Origin: Noviluteimonas caseinilytica | Lineage (GTDB): Bacteria > Pseudomonadota > Gammaproteobacteria > Xanthomonadales > Xanthomonadaceae | NCBI RefSeq assembly: GCF_018406605.1 | Contig: NZ_AP024545.1 | Location: 1,240,001-1,304,000 of the forward strand | DNA: 64,000 nucleotides | Direction: 5' to 3' | Shown: in pieces, positions 25,978-34,965 of the stretch | Position numbering within the stretch: position 1 is the stretch's first letter | Layout of the letters: the number at the start of each line of letters is the position of its first letter | The notes under the pieces: generated by a model | Databases searched by the model: none | What the model saw: only the letters and a program-made list of their open reading frames with translations | Told to the model about the DNA's origin: nothing | Program-made: the position numbers and the translations under genes

Positions 25978-26408
25978 ACGACGCCGGCCACCCGGATCCG
26001 CACGCGCGCGCGCTCACCACGCTGCGCGCGTATTACGAAGCGCTCAACCGGCACGACCCCGCCGGTGCGGTGGCGATGCTTGCCGAAGACGTGGTGCACG
26101 AGCTCAACCAGGGCCCGCGCGAAGTCGGCAAGGCCGCGTTCCGCGAATTCCTGCAGCGCATGGAGTACTGCTACCTCGAGCAGCTGGTGGACATCCGCCT
26201 GCTCGCCTCGGCCGACGGCACGCACGCGGCCGCCGAATACACGGTCGTCGGCGAATACATCGCGGACGACATCGGCATGCCACCCGCGAACAGCCAGCGT
26301 TATCGGATGCCGGGCGCCGCGTTCTTCGCACTGCGCGACGGACGCATCCAGCGGGTCAGCGACCACTACAACCTGCAAGAATGGTTCTCCCAGATCGCGC
26401 AGGGTTGA
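25974..26408 (+). CDS. SnoaL/NTF2-like (ketosteroid isomerase-related) protein
   Basis: This 144-residue protein has a single NTF2-like cone fold, recognisable from LRAYYEALNRHDPAGAVAMLAEDVVHELNQG and the C-terminal GRIQRVSDHYNLQEWF. It belongs to the ketosteroid-isomerase-related small proteins whose activity is unassigned. The GTG start is fused to the stop of the dehydratase gene (GTGA), which suggests a joint function in a small pathway. Confidence 0.86.
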   Translation: MNDAGHPDPHARALTTLRAYYEALNRHDPAGAVAMLAEDVVHELNQGPREVGKAAFREFLQRMEYCYLEQLVDIRLLASADGTHAAAEYTVVGEYIADDIGMPPANSQRYRMPGAAFFALRDGRIQRVSDHYNLQEWFSQIAQG

Positions 26409-26413
26409 ACCGG

Positions 26414-27907
26414 GTGACCGATATTCGCAACGCCGTGCTGGGCAGGCCCGCCATCTGGATCGCGGCCATCGCGCTCGTGCTCGGGTTGTTGTTCCTCGGC
26501 CAGCGCGGCATCTGGGATCCGGACGAAGGCCGCTACACCAACGTCGCGCTCAACATGCTCGACAGCGGCGACTGGCTCAATCCACGTCGCAACGAAGAAG
26601 TCGGGCACTGGACCAAGCCACCGCTCACGTACTGGGCGATCGCATCCAGCGTTGCGGTGTTCGGTCCGAACCCCTGGGCCGCGCGCCTGCCGTCGGCGGT
26701 GTCGTTCCTGTTGTGCGCGTGGCTGGTGTGGCGCATGGGACGCCGCATCGCACCCGGCAGCGAAGCGCCGGCCGCGCTCGCGTACGCGACGATGTTGCTG
26801 CCGATCGGTGCAGCGGGGCTGATCACCACCGATTTCATCCTCGCGGCGTGTTCGACGCTGGCGATCCATGGGTTCGTGCAGGCGCGCTTCGGCAGCGCGC
26901 ATCCACGCTGGTGGCTGGCGACGATGTGGGCGGGCTTCGCGCTCGCGTTCCTCACGAAGGGCCCGCCTGCGCTGCTGCCGATGCTCGCGTTGCTGGCGTA
27001 CGACCTGGTGATGCCGGGGCGGCAGATGCATCGCCTGTTCCAGTGGTCGGGCCTGCTGGTGTTCGCGTTGCTGGCGCTGCCCTGGTATGTCGCGGTGGTG
27101 CTCAACAATCCGGGGTTGTTCCATTACTTCATCGGCGATGAAGTGGTGAATCGCGTCACCACCAACGAATTCGCGCGCCACGGCGAATGGTACGGATGGG
27201 CCGCGATCTACGTGCCGACGCTGCTGGTGGGCACGCTGCCGTGGACGATGACGTTGCTGCGCTGGGCGCGCACGCTGCCCGCGAGCGTGCGGCGCTGGTG
27301 GCGCGAGCCGCAAGCGCGCGCCACCGATGCGCCGTGGTTGCTGCTGGCGTTGTGGGTGCTGGTGCCGCTGCTCGTGTTCTGCATCGCGCGTTCGCGCATG
27401 CCGCTGTACATCCTGCCGCTGTTCGCGCCGCTGGCGTTGCTGGTCGGGATGCAGCGCACGCGCGAAGGCCGGCCGCTGCCGCGCCTGCGCTGGATCGGGG
27501 CGTGGGTGGTGCTGTTGCTGGGCGTGCAGTTCGCCGCCGGGCTGTGGCCCACGCACAAGGATGCGGCGAAGTGGGCCGATGCCATCCGCGAACGCAACGG
27601 CGGGCCGGTGCACGAAGTGGTGTTCGTCGAAGACATGGCGCGCTACGGGATGCACCTGCACCTGGGCACGGGCACGCACATCGAGAAGATCGCGCTCGCG
27701 CCGCTGCCGCAGTCGCCGTTCAACCGCGTCTACGACGAACTGCTGGAGCAGGAACTGGCCGAGCACGAGGCGGGCTCGGTCTGGATCTGCAAGCTTGCCA
27801 CGTGGCCGGCCATCCGCGCCCGCATCGAAGCGGCCGGGTACGTGGTGGACCCGCTGCCGCCGTACCGGGACCGCGCGGTGTTCCGCGTGCACCCGCCGGC
27901 CGGCTGA
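26414..27907 (+). CDS. Glycosyltransferase family 39 membrane protein (ArnT-like)
   Basis: This is a roughly 497-residue polytopic inner-membrane protein. The catalytic-loop motif DPDEGRYTNVALNML follows the first membrane segment, and GHWTKPPLTYW follows shortly after; both are typical of GT-83/PMT-type lipid-linked sugar transferases such as ArnT. About eleven hydrophobic helices precede a soluble C-terminal domain. It probably transfers a sugar from a polyprenyl carrier to a periplasmic acceptor (lipid A, glycan or protein). The GTG at 26414 was chosen; an in-frame ATG at 26381 inside the previous gene is the alternative. Confidence 0.86.
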   Translation: MTDIRNAVLGRPAIWIAAIALVLGLLFLGQRGIWDPDEGRYTNVALNMLDSGDWLNPRRNEEVGHWTKPPLTYWAIASSVAVFGPNPWAARLPSAVSFLLCAWLVWRMGRRIAPGSEAPAALAYATMLLPIGAAGLITTDFILAACSTLAIHGFVQARFGSAHPRWWLATMWAGFALAFLTKGPPALLPMLALLAYDLVMPGRQMHRLFQWSGLLVFALLALPWYVAVVLNNPGLFHYFIGDEVVNRVTTNEFARHGEWYGWAAIYVPTLLVGTLPWTMTLLRWARTLPASVRRWWREPQARATDAPWLLLALWVLVPLLVFCIARSRMPLYILPLFAPLALLVGMQRTREGRPLPRLRWIGAWVVLLLGVQFAAGLWPTHKDAAKWADAIRERNGGPVHEVVFVEDMARYGMHLHLGTGTHIEKIALAPLPQSPFNRVYDELLEQELAEHEAGSVWICKLATWPAIRARIEAAGYVVDPLPPYRDRAVFRVHPPAG

Positions 27908-27985
27908 GGATCACGGCGACGCGAGGCACCGGGGCCGCGGGCTGGGCGACAATAGGCGTCCCACGCCGCCCCCGAGACCACGCCG

Positions 27986-29035
27986 ATGGTTGATACGCCC
28001 CGCTCCGTTCCTTCCATCTCGCTGACCCGCCACCTCATCGAGGAAGAGCGCGCCGGCCACATCCAGGCCGACCTGCGCCTGCTGATCGAAGTCGTCGCGC
28101 GTGCGTGCAAGTCGATCTCGGTATCCGTCGCCAAGGGCGCGCTCGGTGGCGTGCTCGGCGAAGCCGGCAGCGGCAACATCCAGGGCGAGGCGCAGAAGAA
28201 GCTCGACGTCATCGCCAACGACGTGCTGCTCGAAGCCAATGCATGGGGCGGCCATCTCGCCGCGTGTGCGTCGGAAGAGATGGACCACTGCCAGCCGATC
28301 CCGGACGTCTATCCGCGCGGCGCGTACCTGTTGCTGTTCGATCCCCTCGACGGCAGCAGCAACATCGACGTCAACGTGTCGGTGGGCACCATCTTCTCGG
28401 TGCTGCGTTGCCCGGACGGCGTGACGCAGCCGGAAGACGTGCACTTCCTGCAGCCCGGCACCGCGCAGGTCGCGGCCGGCTACTGCATCTACGGGCCGAG
28501 CACGATGCTCGTGCTGACGATCGGCCACGGCACGCATGCGTTCACGCTGGATCGCGAGCAGGGGTCGTTCGTGCTCACCACGCGCGACATGCGCGTGCCG
28601 GCGGCGACGAAGGAATTCGCGATCAACATGTCGAACCAGCGCCACTGGGAAGCGCCGATGCAGGACTACGTGCGCGACCTGCTCGCGGGCGAGACCGGCC
28701 CGCGCGGCAAGAACTTCAACATGCGCTGGATCGCCAGCATGGTCGCCGACGTCCATCGCATCCTCACGCGCGGCGGCATCTTCATCTATCCGTGGGATCG
28801 CAAGGATCCGTCGAAGGCCGGCAAGCTGCGGCTGATGTACGAAGCCAACCCGATGAGCCTCCTGATCGAACAGGCCGGAGGCGCCGCCACCGACGGCCGC
28901 ACGCGTTTGCTGGATGTCGCGCCCACGCACCTGCACCAGCGCGTGCCGGTGTTCCTGGGCTCGCGCGAGGAAGTGGAAGCGGCGACGCAGTACCATCGCG
29001 CGCACGACGCCAAGGGCGCGCCCGCGGTCGCGTGA
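27986..29035 (+). CDS. fbp: Class I fructose-1,6-bisphosphatase
   Basis: The 349-residue product is FBPase class I, a cytosolic gluconeogenic enzyme that hydrolyses fructose-1,6-bisphosphate. Metal-binding FDPLDGSSNIDVN, the GEAQKKLDVIAND helix and the substrate-binding KLRLMYEANPMS motif are all present. The protein is slightly longer than E. coli Fbp because of an N-terminal extension. A gene-poor spacer of 78 bases separates it from the glycosyltransferase. Confidence 0.97.
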   Translation: MVDTPRSVPSISLTRHLIEEERAGHIQADLRLLIEVVARACKSISVSVAKGALGGVLGEAGSGNIQGEAQKKLDVIANDVLLEANAWGGHLAACASEEMDHCQPIPDVYPRGAYLLLFDPLDGSSNIDVNVSVGTIFSVLRCPDGVTQPEDVHFLQPGTAQVAAGYCIYGPSTMLVLTIGHGTHAFTLDREQGSFVLTTRDMRVPAATKEFAINMSNQRHWEAPMQDYVRDLLAGETGPRGKNFNMRWIASMVADVHRILTRGGIFIYPWDRKDPSKAGKLRLMYEANPMSLLIEQAGGAATDGRTRLLDVAPTHLHQRVPVFLGSREEVEAATQYHRAHDAKGAPAVA

Positions 29036-29044
29036 CCTCGGCGG

Positions 29045-29464
29045 CTAGTCTTCCAGCCACTGCCCCTTGAGGCGCCGCATGTCTTCGACGAAGCGTGCGA
29101 AGTCCACGGGTTTCTGCAGGTAACTGTCGACGCCGGACGCGAAGCTGGTGTCGATGTCGAAGGGTTCGCCGCTGCTGCTCAGCGCGACCACCGGAAGGTC
29201 GCGGAAGGCGTCTTCCGCGCGGATGGCCTGCATCACGTCGCGGCCGTCCAGCTTGGGCAGGTTGAGGTCCAGCAACACGAGCGCGGGCTTCAGTGTGCGA
29301 TCGCGGCCGGCATGCACGCCGCGCGCGAACAGCCAGTCGAGCGCCAGCGCGCCGTCGTGCACGACCACCAGCGGATGCACGATGCCGGCTTCGTCGAACG
29401 CCAGGCGCGTGAGTTCGATGTCGTCGAGGTTGTCTTCGACGAGCAGCACGGGTGCGAGCGTCAC
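29045..29464 (-). CDS. Single-domain response regulator (Rcp1-like)
   Basis: This 139-residue receiver domain has no output domain. The acidic pocket is VEDNLDD, the phosphorylatable aspartate is in LLDLNLPKLDG, the switch residues lie in ALSSSGE, and the conserved lysine is in LQKPVDF. Stand-alone receivers with LNLPK signatures usually pair with phytochrome-type or soluble kinases. The GTG start overlaps the stop of the kinase gene (GTGA), so it is very probably phosphorylated by that kinase. Confidence 0.9.
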   Translation of the reverse strand: MTLAPVLLVEDNLDDIELTRLAFDEAGIVHPLVVVHDGALALDWLFARGVHAGRDRTLKPALVLLDLNLPKLDGRDVMQAIRAEDAFRDLPVVALSSSGEPFDIDTSFASGVDSYLQKPVDFARFVEDMRRLKGQWLED

Positions 29465-30234
29465 GACGCGTCTCCATCGGGCAGCCACGCCTGCACGTGC
29501 ACGCCACCGTTCGGCACGCCTTCGAGCGCGAGCGTGCCGCCGTGCCGCGCGAGGATGCGGCGCGCGATGGCGAGGCCGAGGCCGGCGCCGTTCGGAAAAT
29601 CGGCGGCGTGCAAGCGCTGGAACGGCTCGCCGAGCTTCCCCGCGTGCTGCATGTCGAAGCCGATGCCCGCGTCGCGGATGTGCAGGCGCATGCCGTCCGG
29701 CGTGCGTTCGCCGTCGATGCGCAAGGCGACGGGGGCGTCTGGGCGCGCGTAGGTCCACGCGTTGTGGAGCAGTTCGTGCAGCGCGGTCTTCAGCAGGCGT
29801 TCGTCGCCGATCGCCTGCAGGCCGGGGGCGATCGCGATGTCGGCGTCGCGCGCGGGCCTGGCGTCGCGCAGTTCGGCGACGCACCAGTCGGCGAGCAATG
29901 TCAGGTCGACGGGCGCACGTTGCATCGGGGCGCTGCCGGCATTGAGGTAGGCCTGCAGGCGCGCGGTGAGCCGCGCGATGCGCGCGCCGGCGTCGCGCAC
30001 GCGGCGCAGGTGGTCGCGCGCGGTGTCGTCCAATGCGTCGCCGCTGCGTTGTTCGACCAGGTACGCGAAGCTGTCGATGGTGCGCAGCGGTGCACGCAGG
30101 TCGTGCGACAGGCCCAGCGCGAGCGTGGCGTGTTCGGCGCGCAGGGCGGCGCATTCGGCTTCGAGCGCGCGCACGCGGTCGGCGAGCGCGGCGTCGGTGA
30201 AGGCATCGGTTTGCGGCGGAAGGTGCGAAGTCAC
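29461..30234 (-). CDS. Soluble sensor histidine kinase core
   Basis: This kinase of about 257 residues starts with a short coiled-coil (ADRVRALEAECAALRAEHATL). The H-box LSHDLRAPLRTIDSF follows, then an HATPase domain with LLHNAWTYA (N-box), DAGIGFD (G1) and GAGLGLAIARRI (G2). There is no transmembrane segment and no recognisable input domain, so the signal is cytoplasmic or supplied by a partner. The GTG start was chosen by the beginning of the coiled-coil; the frame stays open further upstream. It is upstream of, and overlaps, the response regulator. Confidence 0.85.
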   Translation of the reverse strand: MTSHLPPQTDAFTDAALADRVRALEAECAALRAEHATLALGLSHDLRAPLRTIDSFAYLVEQRSGDALDDTARDHLRRVRDAGARIARLTARLQAYLNAGSAPMQRAPVDLTLLADWCVAELRDARPARDADIAIAPGLQAIGDERLLKTALHELLHNAWTYARPDAPVALRIDGERTPDGMRLHIRDAGIGFDMQHAGKLGEPFQRLHAADFPNGAGLGLAIARRILARHGGTLALEGVPNGGVHVQAWLPDGDAS

Positions 30235-30295
30235 GGTGGGGGCCGGCGACGACGAAGGCCCGAGTGTACGCAACCGGCGCGCGGCCGGGGTGGCC

Positions 30296-31399
30296 TCAGA
30301 ACAATTCGGCCTGCGGCGACGGCTTGCGCGGCGGGACGAAGTGGCTGGCATCCAGGGGCGGCAGGCGCCCGAACCCGAGCCGCGCATGCGCCTTGCGGAA
30401 ACGCTGCTGGAGCAGCTGGGCGAACGGACCTTCGCCGCGCATGCGCGTGCCGAACCGACTGTCGTAGTCCTTGCCGCCACGCATCTGGCGGATCAGGCTC
30501 ATCACGTGCGCGGCGCGCTCGGGATAGTGCAGCTCGAGCCATTCGCGCCACACGTCCTTGAGCTCGTGCGGCAGGCGCAGCAGCGTGTAGCCCGCGGCGC
30601 CGGCGCCGTGATCCTTCGCGGCTTCGAGGATGTGTTCGAGTTCGTGGTCCGTGATCATCGGAATGACGGGCGCCACCATGACGCCGACCGGCACGCCGGC
30701 CTCGTGCAGCGCACGCATCGCGCGCAGCTTGCCGTGCGGTGCGGTGGCGCGCGGTTCCATCTTCGATGCCAGGTGGTTGTCGAGCGTTGTGATCGAGAAG
30801 TACACGCTGACGAGGCGGTCCTTCGCCATGCGGGCGAGCAGGTCGACGTCGCGTTCGATCAGGCCGCTCTTGGTGACGAAGCTGACGGGGTGTTTCGTTT
30901 CGGCGAGCACTTCCAGGACATCGCGCGTGATGTGGTAGCGGCGCTCGATGGGCTGGTAGGCATCGGTGTTGATGCCGAGGGCCATCGGTTCGGCGACGTA
31001 ACCGGGTTTGGCGAGTTCCGCGCGCAGGCGTTCGACGGCGTTGGTCTTCGCGTAGAGCTTCGTTTCGAAATCGAGGCCGGGCGAGAGATCCAGGTACGCA
31101 TGCGAGGGACGCGCGAAGCAGTACACGCATCCGTGCTCGCAGCCGCGATAGGGATTGAGCGAGACGTTGAAGCCGACGTCAGGCGAGTCGTTGCGCGTGA
31201 CGATGGAGCGCGCGCGTTCTTCGGTGACGTGCGTGGCGGGGTGCGGCGGCAGCGCATCGCTGCCGTCGATCGATTCGTCGTACACCGATCCCCAGCCATC
31301 GTCCTCGCCGGTACGGGTCGTTTTCTCGAACCGTCCCGCCACCCGCGAGGCCGCACCCCGGCCCTTGATCGGCGCGGTTGCCTTGCGCGCGTCGTCCAC
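30296..31399 (-). CDS. PA0069-family radical SAM protein
   Basis: This radical SAM enzyme of about 367 residues has the cluster motif CEHGCVYC preceded by NVSLNPYRG, characteristic of the PA0069 family. It resembles spore photoproduct lyase-like and other DNA-repair-associated radical SAM proteins, but its substrate is not known. The C-terminal region (about residues 250-367) is conserved within the family. A GTG start (V-D-D-A-R) was chosen. It diverges from cls with 54 bases between the genes. Confidence 0.86.
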   Translation of the reverse strand: MDDARKATAPIKGRGAASRVAGRFEKTTRTGEDDGWGSVYDESIDGSDALPPHPATHVTEERARSIVTRNDSPDVGFNVSLNPYRGCEHGCVYCFARPSHAYLDLSPGLDFETKLYAKTNAVERLRAELAKPGYVAEPMALGINTDAYQPIERRYHITRDVLEVLAETKHPVSFVTKSGLIERDVDLLARMAKDRLVSVYFSITTLDNHLASKMEPRATAPHGKLRAMRALHEAGVPVGVMVAPVIPMITDHELEHILEAAKDHGAGAAGYTLLRLPHELKDVWREWLELHYPERAAHVMSLIRQMRGGKDYDSRFGTRMRGEGPFAQLLQQRFRKAHARLGFGRLPPLDASHFVPPRKPSPQAELF

Positions 31400-31453
31400 G
31401 GCGCTAGGGTACGCTCGCGCGGTCGCAACGCGTGCGACACGCCTGAACCTTTC

Positions 31454-32884
31454 ATGCTCGCCACCCTCGTCGCTGCCTGGCACTGGCTGCTCGCGATCCC
31501 GAACCTCGGCGTCTACCTGACGGTGGGCTGGGCGGCGTACCTCGTGGGCCTGGGCAGCTGGATCGTGCTGCAGAAACGCGAGCCGGCGGCGACGATGAGC
31601 TGGCTGCTGGGCCTGGCGCTGCTGCCGTACGTGGGCTTCATCATCTACCACTACCTCGGGCCGCAGCGGATCACGCGGCACCGGATCCGGCGCGCGCGCA
31701 GCCGTGCGCCGAAGCTGTCGGCGACGACGCCGGGCGACCTCATCGCGCGCGAGTTGTCGCGCCTGGGCGTGTCGACCACCAGCCTGCCGCCGACCACCGC
31801 GACCGACGTGCGCCTGCTGCTCGATGGTGGTGCGAAGTACACCGCGCTGCTGGAGGACGTCGCGAAGGCGCAGCATTCGATCGATGTCGAGTACTACATT
31901 TTCCTGGCCGATCGCACCGGCACGGCGCTGCGCGATGCCTTGATCGAACGCGCTGCTGCAGGCGTGCAGGTGCGCTTGCTGCTGGATGCGGTGGGCTCGG
32001 CGAAGACGAAGTCGCGCTTCTTCGACCCGCTGCTCGAAGCGGGCGGGCAGTTCTCGTGGTTCCATCCGATGCGGCTCGGGCGGTTCTGGCGCCGGCCGTG
32101 GCTCAACATGCGCACGCATCGCAAGATCGTCGTGATCGACGGATGCATCGGCTACACGGGTGGCATCAACGTCACCGACGAAGAGGACGAGCGCCTGCGC
32201 AGCGATGCGTATCGCGACGTGCACGTGCGCGTCGAAGGCGAAGTGACGCGCGCGCTGCAGGCGGTGTTCGTAGAAGACTGGGCGTATGCCACCGGGCATC
32301 CGCCGGTGATGCCGCCGGCGCCGGCGTTCGCGACGGGCGACTATCCGGTGCAGGTGGTGGCCTCGGGCCCGGATTCGCCGTGGGAGGCGATCCACCGGTT
32401 GCACGTGGGCGCGATCCATTCCGCGCAGCGCCGCGTGTGGCTGACCACGCCGTATTTCGTGCCGGGCGAGGCAGCGATGATGGCGCTGACCTCCGCGGCG
32501 CTGGGCGGTCTGGACGTGCGCTTGCTCGTGCCGAAGATGAGCGATTCGAAGCTGGTGACCTACGCGGCGCGGTCGTATTTCGACGACCTGCTGGCCGCGG
32601 GCGTGCGCGTGTACGAATACGGCCCGCGCCTGCTCCACAGCAAGACGCTGCTGGTCGACGACACGCTGGCCATCATCGGCAGCGCCAATTTCGACCACCG
32701 CAGTTTCCGGCTCAACTTCGAGGTGTCGCTGCTGTTCCACGACGCGCGGGTGGCCTCGGAACTGGAACGGGTGATCGAACTGGATTTCGCCCTGGCGCCC
32801 CGCGTGCGCGACGACCGGGCGCGTCCGTTATGGCGGTCACGATTGCCGGAAGCGCTCGCCCGGCTGGTGTCGCCCCTGCTGTGA
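31454..32884 (+). CDS. cls: Cardiolipin synthase
   Basis: This 476-residue phospholipase-D-superfamily enzyme condenses two phosphatidylglycerol molecules into cardiolipin at the inner membrane. Two N-terminal transmembrane helices (about 15-35 and 46-66) are followed by the HKD motifs HRKIVVIDG and HSKTLLVDD, each with downstream GxxN sequences (GGINVTDE, GSANFDHRSFR). Length and domain order match bacterial ClsA-type synthases. It diverges from the radical SAM gene. Confidence 0.95.
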   Translation: MLATLVAAWHWLLAIPNLGVYLTVGWAAYLVGLGSWIVLQKREPAATMSWLLGLALLPYVGFIIYHYLGPQRITRHRIRRARSRAPKLSATTPGDLIARELSRLGVSTTSLPPTTATDVRLLLDGGAKYTALLEDVAKAQHSIDVEYYIFLADRTGTALRDALIERAAAGVQVRLLLDAVGSAKTKSRFFDPLLEAGGQFSWFHPMRLGRFWRRPWLNMRTHRKIVVIDGCIGYTGGINVTDEEDERLRSDAYRDVHVRVEGEVTRALQAVFVEDWAYATGHPPVMPPAPAFATGDYPVQVVASGPDSPWEAIHRLHVGAIHSAQRRVWLTTPYFVPGEAAMMALTSAALGGLDVRLLVPKMSDSKLVTYAARSYFDDLLAAGVRVYEYGPRLLHSKTLLVDDTLAIIGSANFDHRSFRLNFEVSLLFHDARVASELERVIELDFALAPRVRDDRARPLWRSRLPEALARLVSPLL

Positions 32885-32924
32885 GCGGCGTAAACTCCGA
32901 CCCGTCCAGACGAGGGGTCACCAC

Positions 32925-33185
32925 ATGCATTGGCTGATGTTGGCGTTGGCGATCGGGGCCATGGCGGTCGCTGCCACGACGAGCTCCGGCGTGCTGATGG
33001 GCGTGTGCCTGCTGGCCGCGCTGCTGCTGATGGTCGCGTGGGTGCTGGGCCTGTACGCGGCGCGCGCCGGCGCCCGCAGCCGCGACGACATCGCGATGAT
33101 CGATCCGGTCGAACTGCGCCGACTGCGCGAGCAGGCCGAAGCGCGCAAGGCCGCCGCCTCGCAGGCCGAGCCGCCCGCGTCGTGA
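32925..33185 (+). CDS. Small two-helix membrane protein
   Basis: The 86-residue protein has two hydrophobic helices (residues about 3-20 and 22-44) and a charged C-terminal tail with LRRLREQAEARKAA. It lies between cls and pdxJ with good spacing and an in-frame ATG. No family was recognised; the pattern fits a small envelope-associated accessory protein, but function is unknown. Confidence 0.75.
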   Translation: MHWLMLALAIGAMAVAATTSSGVLMGVCLLAALLLMVAWVLGLYAARAGARSRDDIAMIDPVELRRLREQAEARKAAASQAEPPAS

Positions 33186-33212
33186 GTTCCGCGGCGCGGT
33201 AAGCTCCGCGCC

Positions 33213-33968
33213 ATGCCGACCCAGCTGAGCGTCAACGTCAACAAGATTGCGGTGCTGCGCAATTCGCGCGGCGGCGACGAGCCGGATGTCGTGCGTGCGG
33301 CCAGCACGTGCCTGGATGCGGGCGCACACGGGATCACGGTGCATCCGCGGCCCGATGCGCGGCACATCCGCGCAGAAGACGTCTACGCGCTCGCGGTGCT
33401 CACGCAATCGCGCGGCGTGGAATTCAATCTCGAAGGCAATCCGTTCGCGCCGCCGCGCGTGGGATATCCGGGGTTCGCGGCCTTGTGCGGCGATGTCCGC
33501 CCGGCGCAGGCGACGTTGGTGCCGGATTCGGACGGGCAGATCACGTCGGACCACGGGTTCGATTTTTCAGGCGACCTGGGCGCGTTGCGCGAACGCGTCG
33601 CGGAGCTGCGTGCGTTGGGATGTCGCGTGAGTTTGTTCGTCGATGCGGGATGCCCGGACGTGGAGCGCGCCGCTGAAGTCGGCGCGCAGCGCATCGAGTT
33701 GTATACGGGGCCGTTCGCGGCGGCGCATGCGGGCGGCGATGCGCGCGCGGCGATCGCGTTGTGCGCGGAAACGGCGCGGCGTGCGCAGGCCGTGGGGCTT
33801 GGCGTCAATGCCGGGCATGACTTGAGCCAAGGGAATCTCGCGGCGTTCCTGCAGGGCGTGCCGGACGTGCTCGAGGTGTCGATCGGGCACGCGCTGATCG
33901 GCGATGCCTTGTATGCCGGGCTGGATGCGACAGTGCGACGTTACCTGGAAGCGATCGCGCACGGGTGA
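33213..33968 (+). CDS. pdxJ: Pyridoxine 5'-phosphate synthase PdxJ
   Basis: The 251-residue TIM-barrel enzyme condenses 1-deoxyxylulose-5-phosphate with aminoacetone phosphate in vitamin B6 synthesis. The N-terminus reads LSVNVNKIAVLRNSRGG rather than the enterobacterial NxDHIATLRNARG, and the HPRPDARHI segment replaces HLREDRRHI. Those are features of the alternate PdxJ subgroup found in xanthomonads and others. Active-site residues later in the barrel (for example VNAGHDLS) are retained. Its neighbourhood next to the exb/tonB genes matches Xanthomonas. Confidence 0.95.
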   Translation: MPTQLSVNVNKIAVLRNSRGGDEPDVVRAASTCLDAGAHGITVHPRPDARHIRAEDVYALAVLTQSRGVEFNLEGNPFAPPRVGYPGFAALCGDVRPAQATLVPDSDGQITSDHGFDFSGDLGALRERVAELRALGCRVSLFVDAGCPDVERAAEVGAQRIELYTGPFAAAHAGGDARAAIALCAETARRAQAVGLGVNAGHDLSQGNLAAFLQGVPDVLEVSIGHALIGDALYAGLDATVRRYLEAIAHG

Positions 33969-34009
33969 GGCGCGTGCGCTTGTGCGACACGGGATTCCGT
34001 CGCGCGCAC

Positions 34010-34038
34010 AAAAAAAGACGCCGCCTTGCGGCGGCGTC
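34010..34038 (-). terminator. Rho-independent terminator downstream of exbD2
   Basis: On the minus strand GACGCCGCC-GCAA-GGCGGCGTC is followed by seven T residues. It closes the tonB-exbB-exbD1-exbD2 unit and faces convergent pdxJ. Confidence 0.88.
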
Positions 34039-34079
34039 GAAACCAGATAGGTAAAGCGTATGCGTCTGTGTTTGGTGCG

Positions 34080-34496
34080 TCAGCCCTTCTGCACGAAACC
34101 GATCTTGATCATGCCCGCGTTCTTCGCGGAGGCCAGGACCTTGGCCAGCACGCCGTAATCGGCGTCCGGGCTCGTATCGATTTCAAGCTGCGGCTGGTTG
34201 GTGGGGTCGCGATTCACTTCGACCTCCATCAGGTTTTCGAGCGCCGAGATCGGCTGCGCCGCTTCGTTCCAGAACACCTGGCCCGAAGCGTCGATGCGCA
34301 GGGCGATCGGCGGCGGCGGTTCCTTGGTCTGCGGCGGCGGGTTGGTCGACTTCTGCGGGAGGTCGATGTCGATCGGGTACGACAACGTGGGCGCCGTCAC
34401 CATGAAGATGATCAGCAGCACCAGCATCACGTCGACGAGCGGCGTGACGTTGATATCGGCCATCGGGCCACCGCCGCCACCGGAACTAAATGCCAT
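34080..34496 (-). CDS. exbD2: Biopolymer transporter ExbD (second copy)
   Basis: This 138-residue ExbD/TolR-family protein has an N-terminal cytosolic stub, one membrane helix (VDVMLVLLIIFMVTAPTL, with the conserved Asp of the DVMLVLL motif) and a periplasmic domain. ExbD dimers occupy the ExbB pentamer and couple the proton-motive force to TonB. In Xanthomonas the second ExbD paralogue of this cluster is not essential for ferric iron uptake but contributes to other functions. It follows exbD1 by 17 bases. Confidence 0.95.
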   Translation of the reverse strand: MAFSSGGGGGPMADINVTPLVDVMLVLLIIFMVTAPTLSYPIDIDLPQKSTNPPPQTKEPPPPIALRIDASGQVFWNEAAQPISALENLMEVEVNRDPTNQPQLEIDTSPDADYGVLAKVLASAKNAGMIKIGFVQKG

Positions 34497-34513
34497 GTCT
34501 TATTCCTCCCGGC

Positions 34514-34936
34514 TCACTGCCGTTCTTTCTCGGCGACGAAGCCGACCTTGCGCATGCCCTGGTTCTGGGCGATCTGCACGATTTCCTGCACCACGCGGTA
34601 CTTCGTGGTCCGGTCGCCGCGCACGTTGATGGGCGGCTGCGGGGTCTTCTGGGCCTCGACCGAGAGCTTGCTCTCGACCTGGTCCTTCGTGGTCGGCTGA
34701 TCGTTCCAGTACAGGTTGCCGGCCTCCGTCACCGTGATGGTGATCGGCTGCACGACAATCGGCTTGGTCTCGATGTTGTTGAGCGTCGCCTTGGGCAACT
34801 CCACCTTGACCTTATGCGACATCAAGGGCGCGGTGATCATGAAGATGATCAGCAGCACCAACATGACGTCCACGAGGGGCGTCACATTGATTTCGGCCAT
34901 GGGGCCGCCGCTTTCGTTGCCAGAACTGAAGGCCAT
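34514..34936 (-). CDS. exbD1: Biopolymer transporter ExbD (first copy)
   Basis: The 140-residue first ExbD has the same organisation: the helix EINVTPLVDVMLVLLIIFMITAP with the functional Asp, then the periplasmic domain. It differs from exbD2 mainly in the periplasmic part. It lies immediately after exbB, 29 bases downstream, and is likely the partner required for TonB-dependent uptake, based on the arrangement known in Xanthomonas campestris. Confidence 0.95.
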   Translation of the reverse strand: MAFSSGNESGGPMAEINVTPLVDVMLVLLIIFMITAPLMSHKVKVELPKATLNNIETKPIVVQPITITVTEAGNLYWNDQPTTKDQVESKLSVEAQKTPQPPINVRGDRTTKYRVVQEIVQIAQNQGMRKVGFVAEKERQ

Positions 34937-34965
34937 GGGCGTACTCCGTCAGGTTGCTCGACTGC

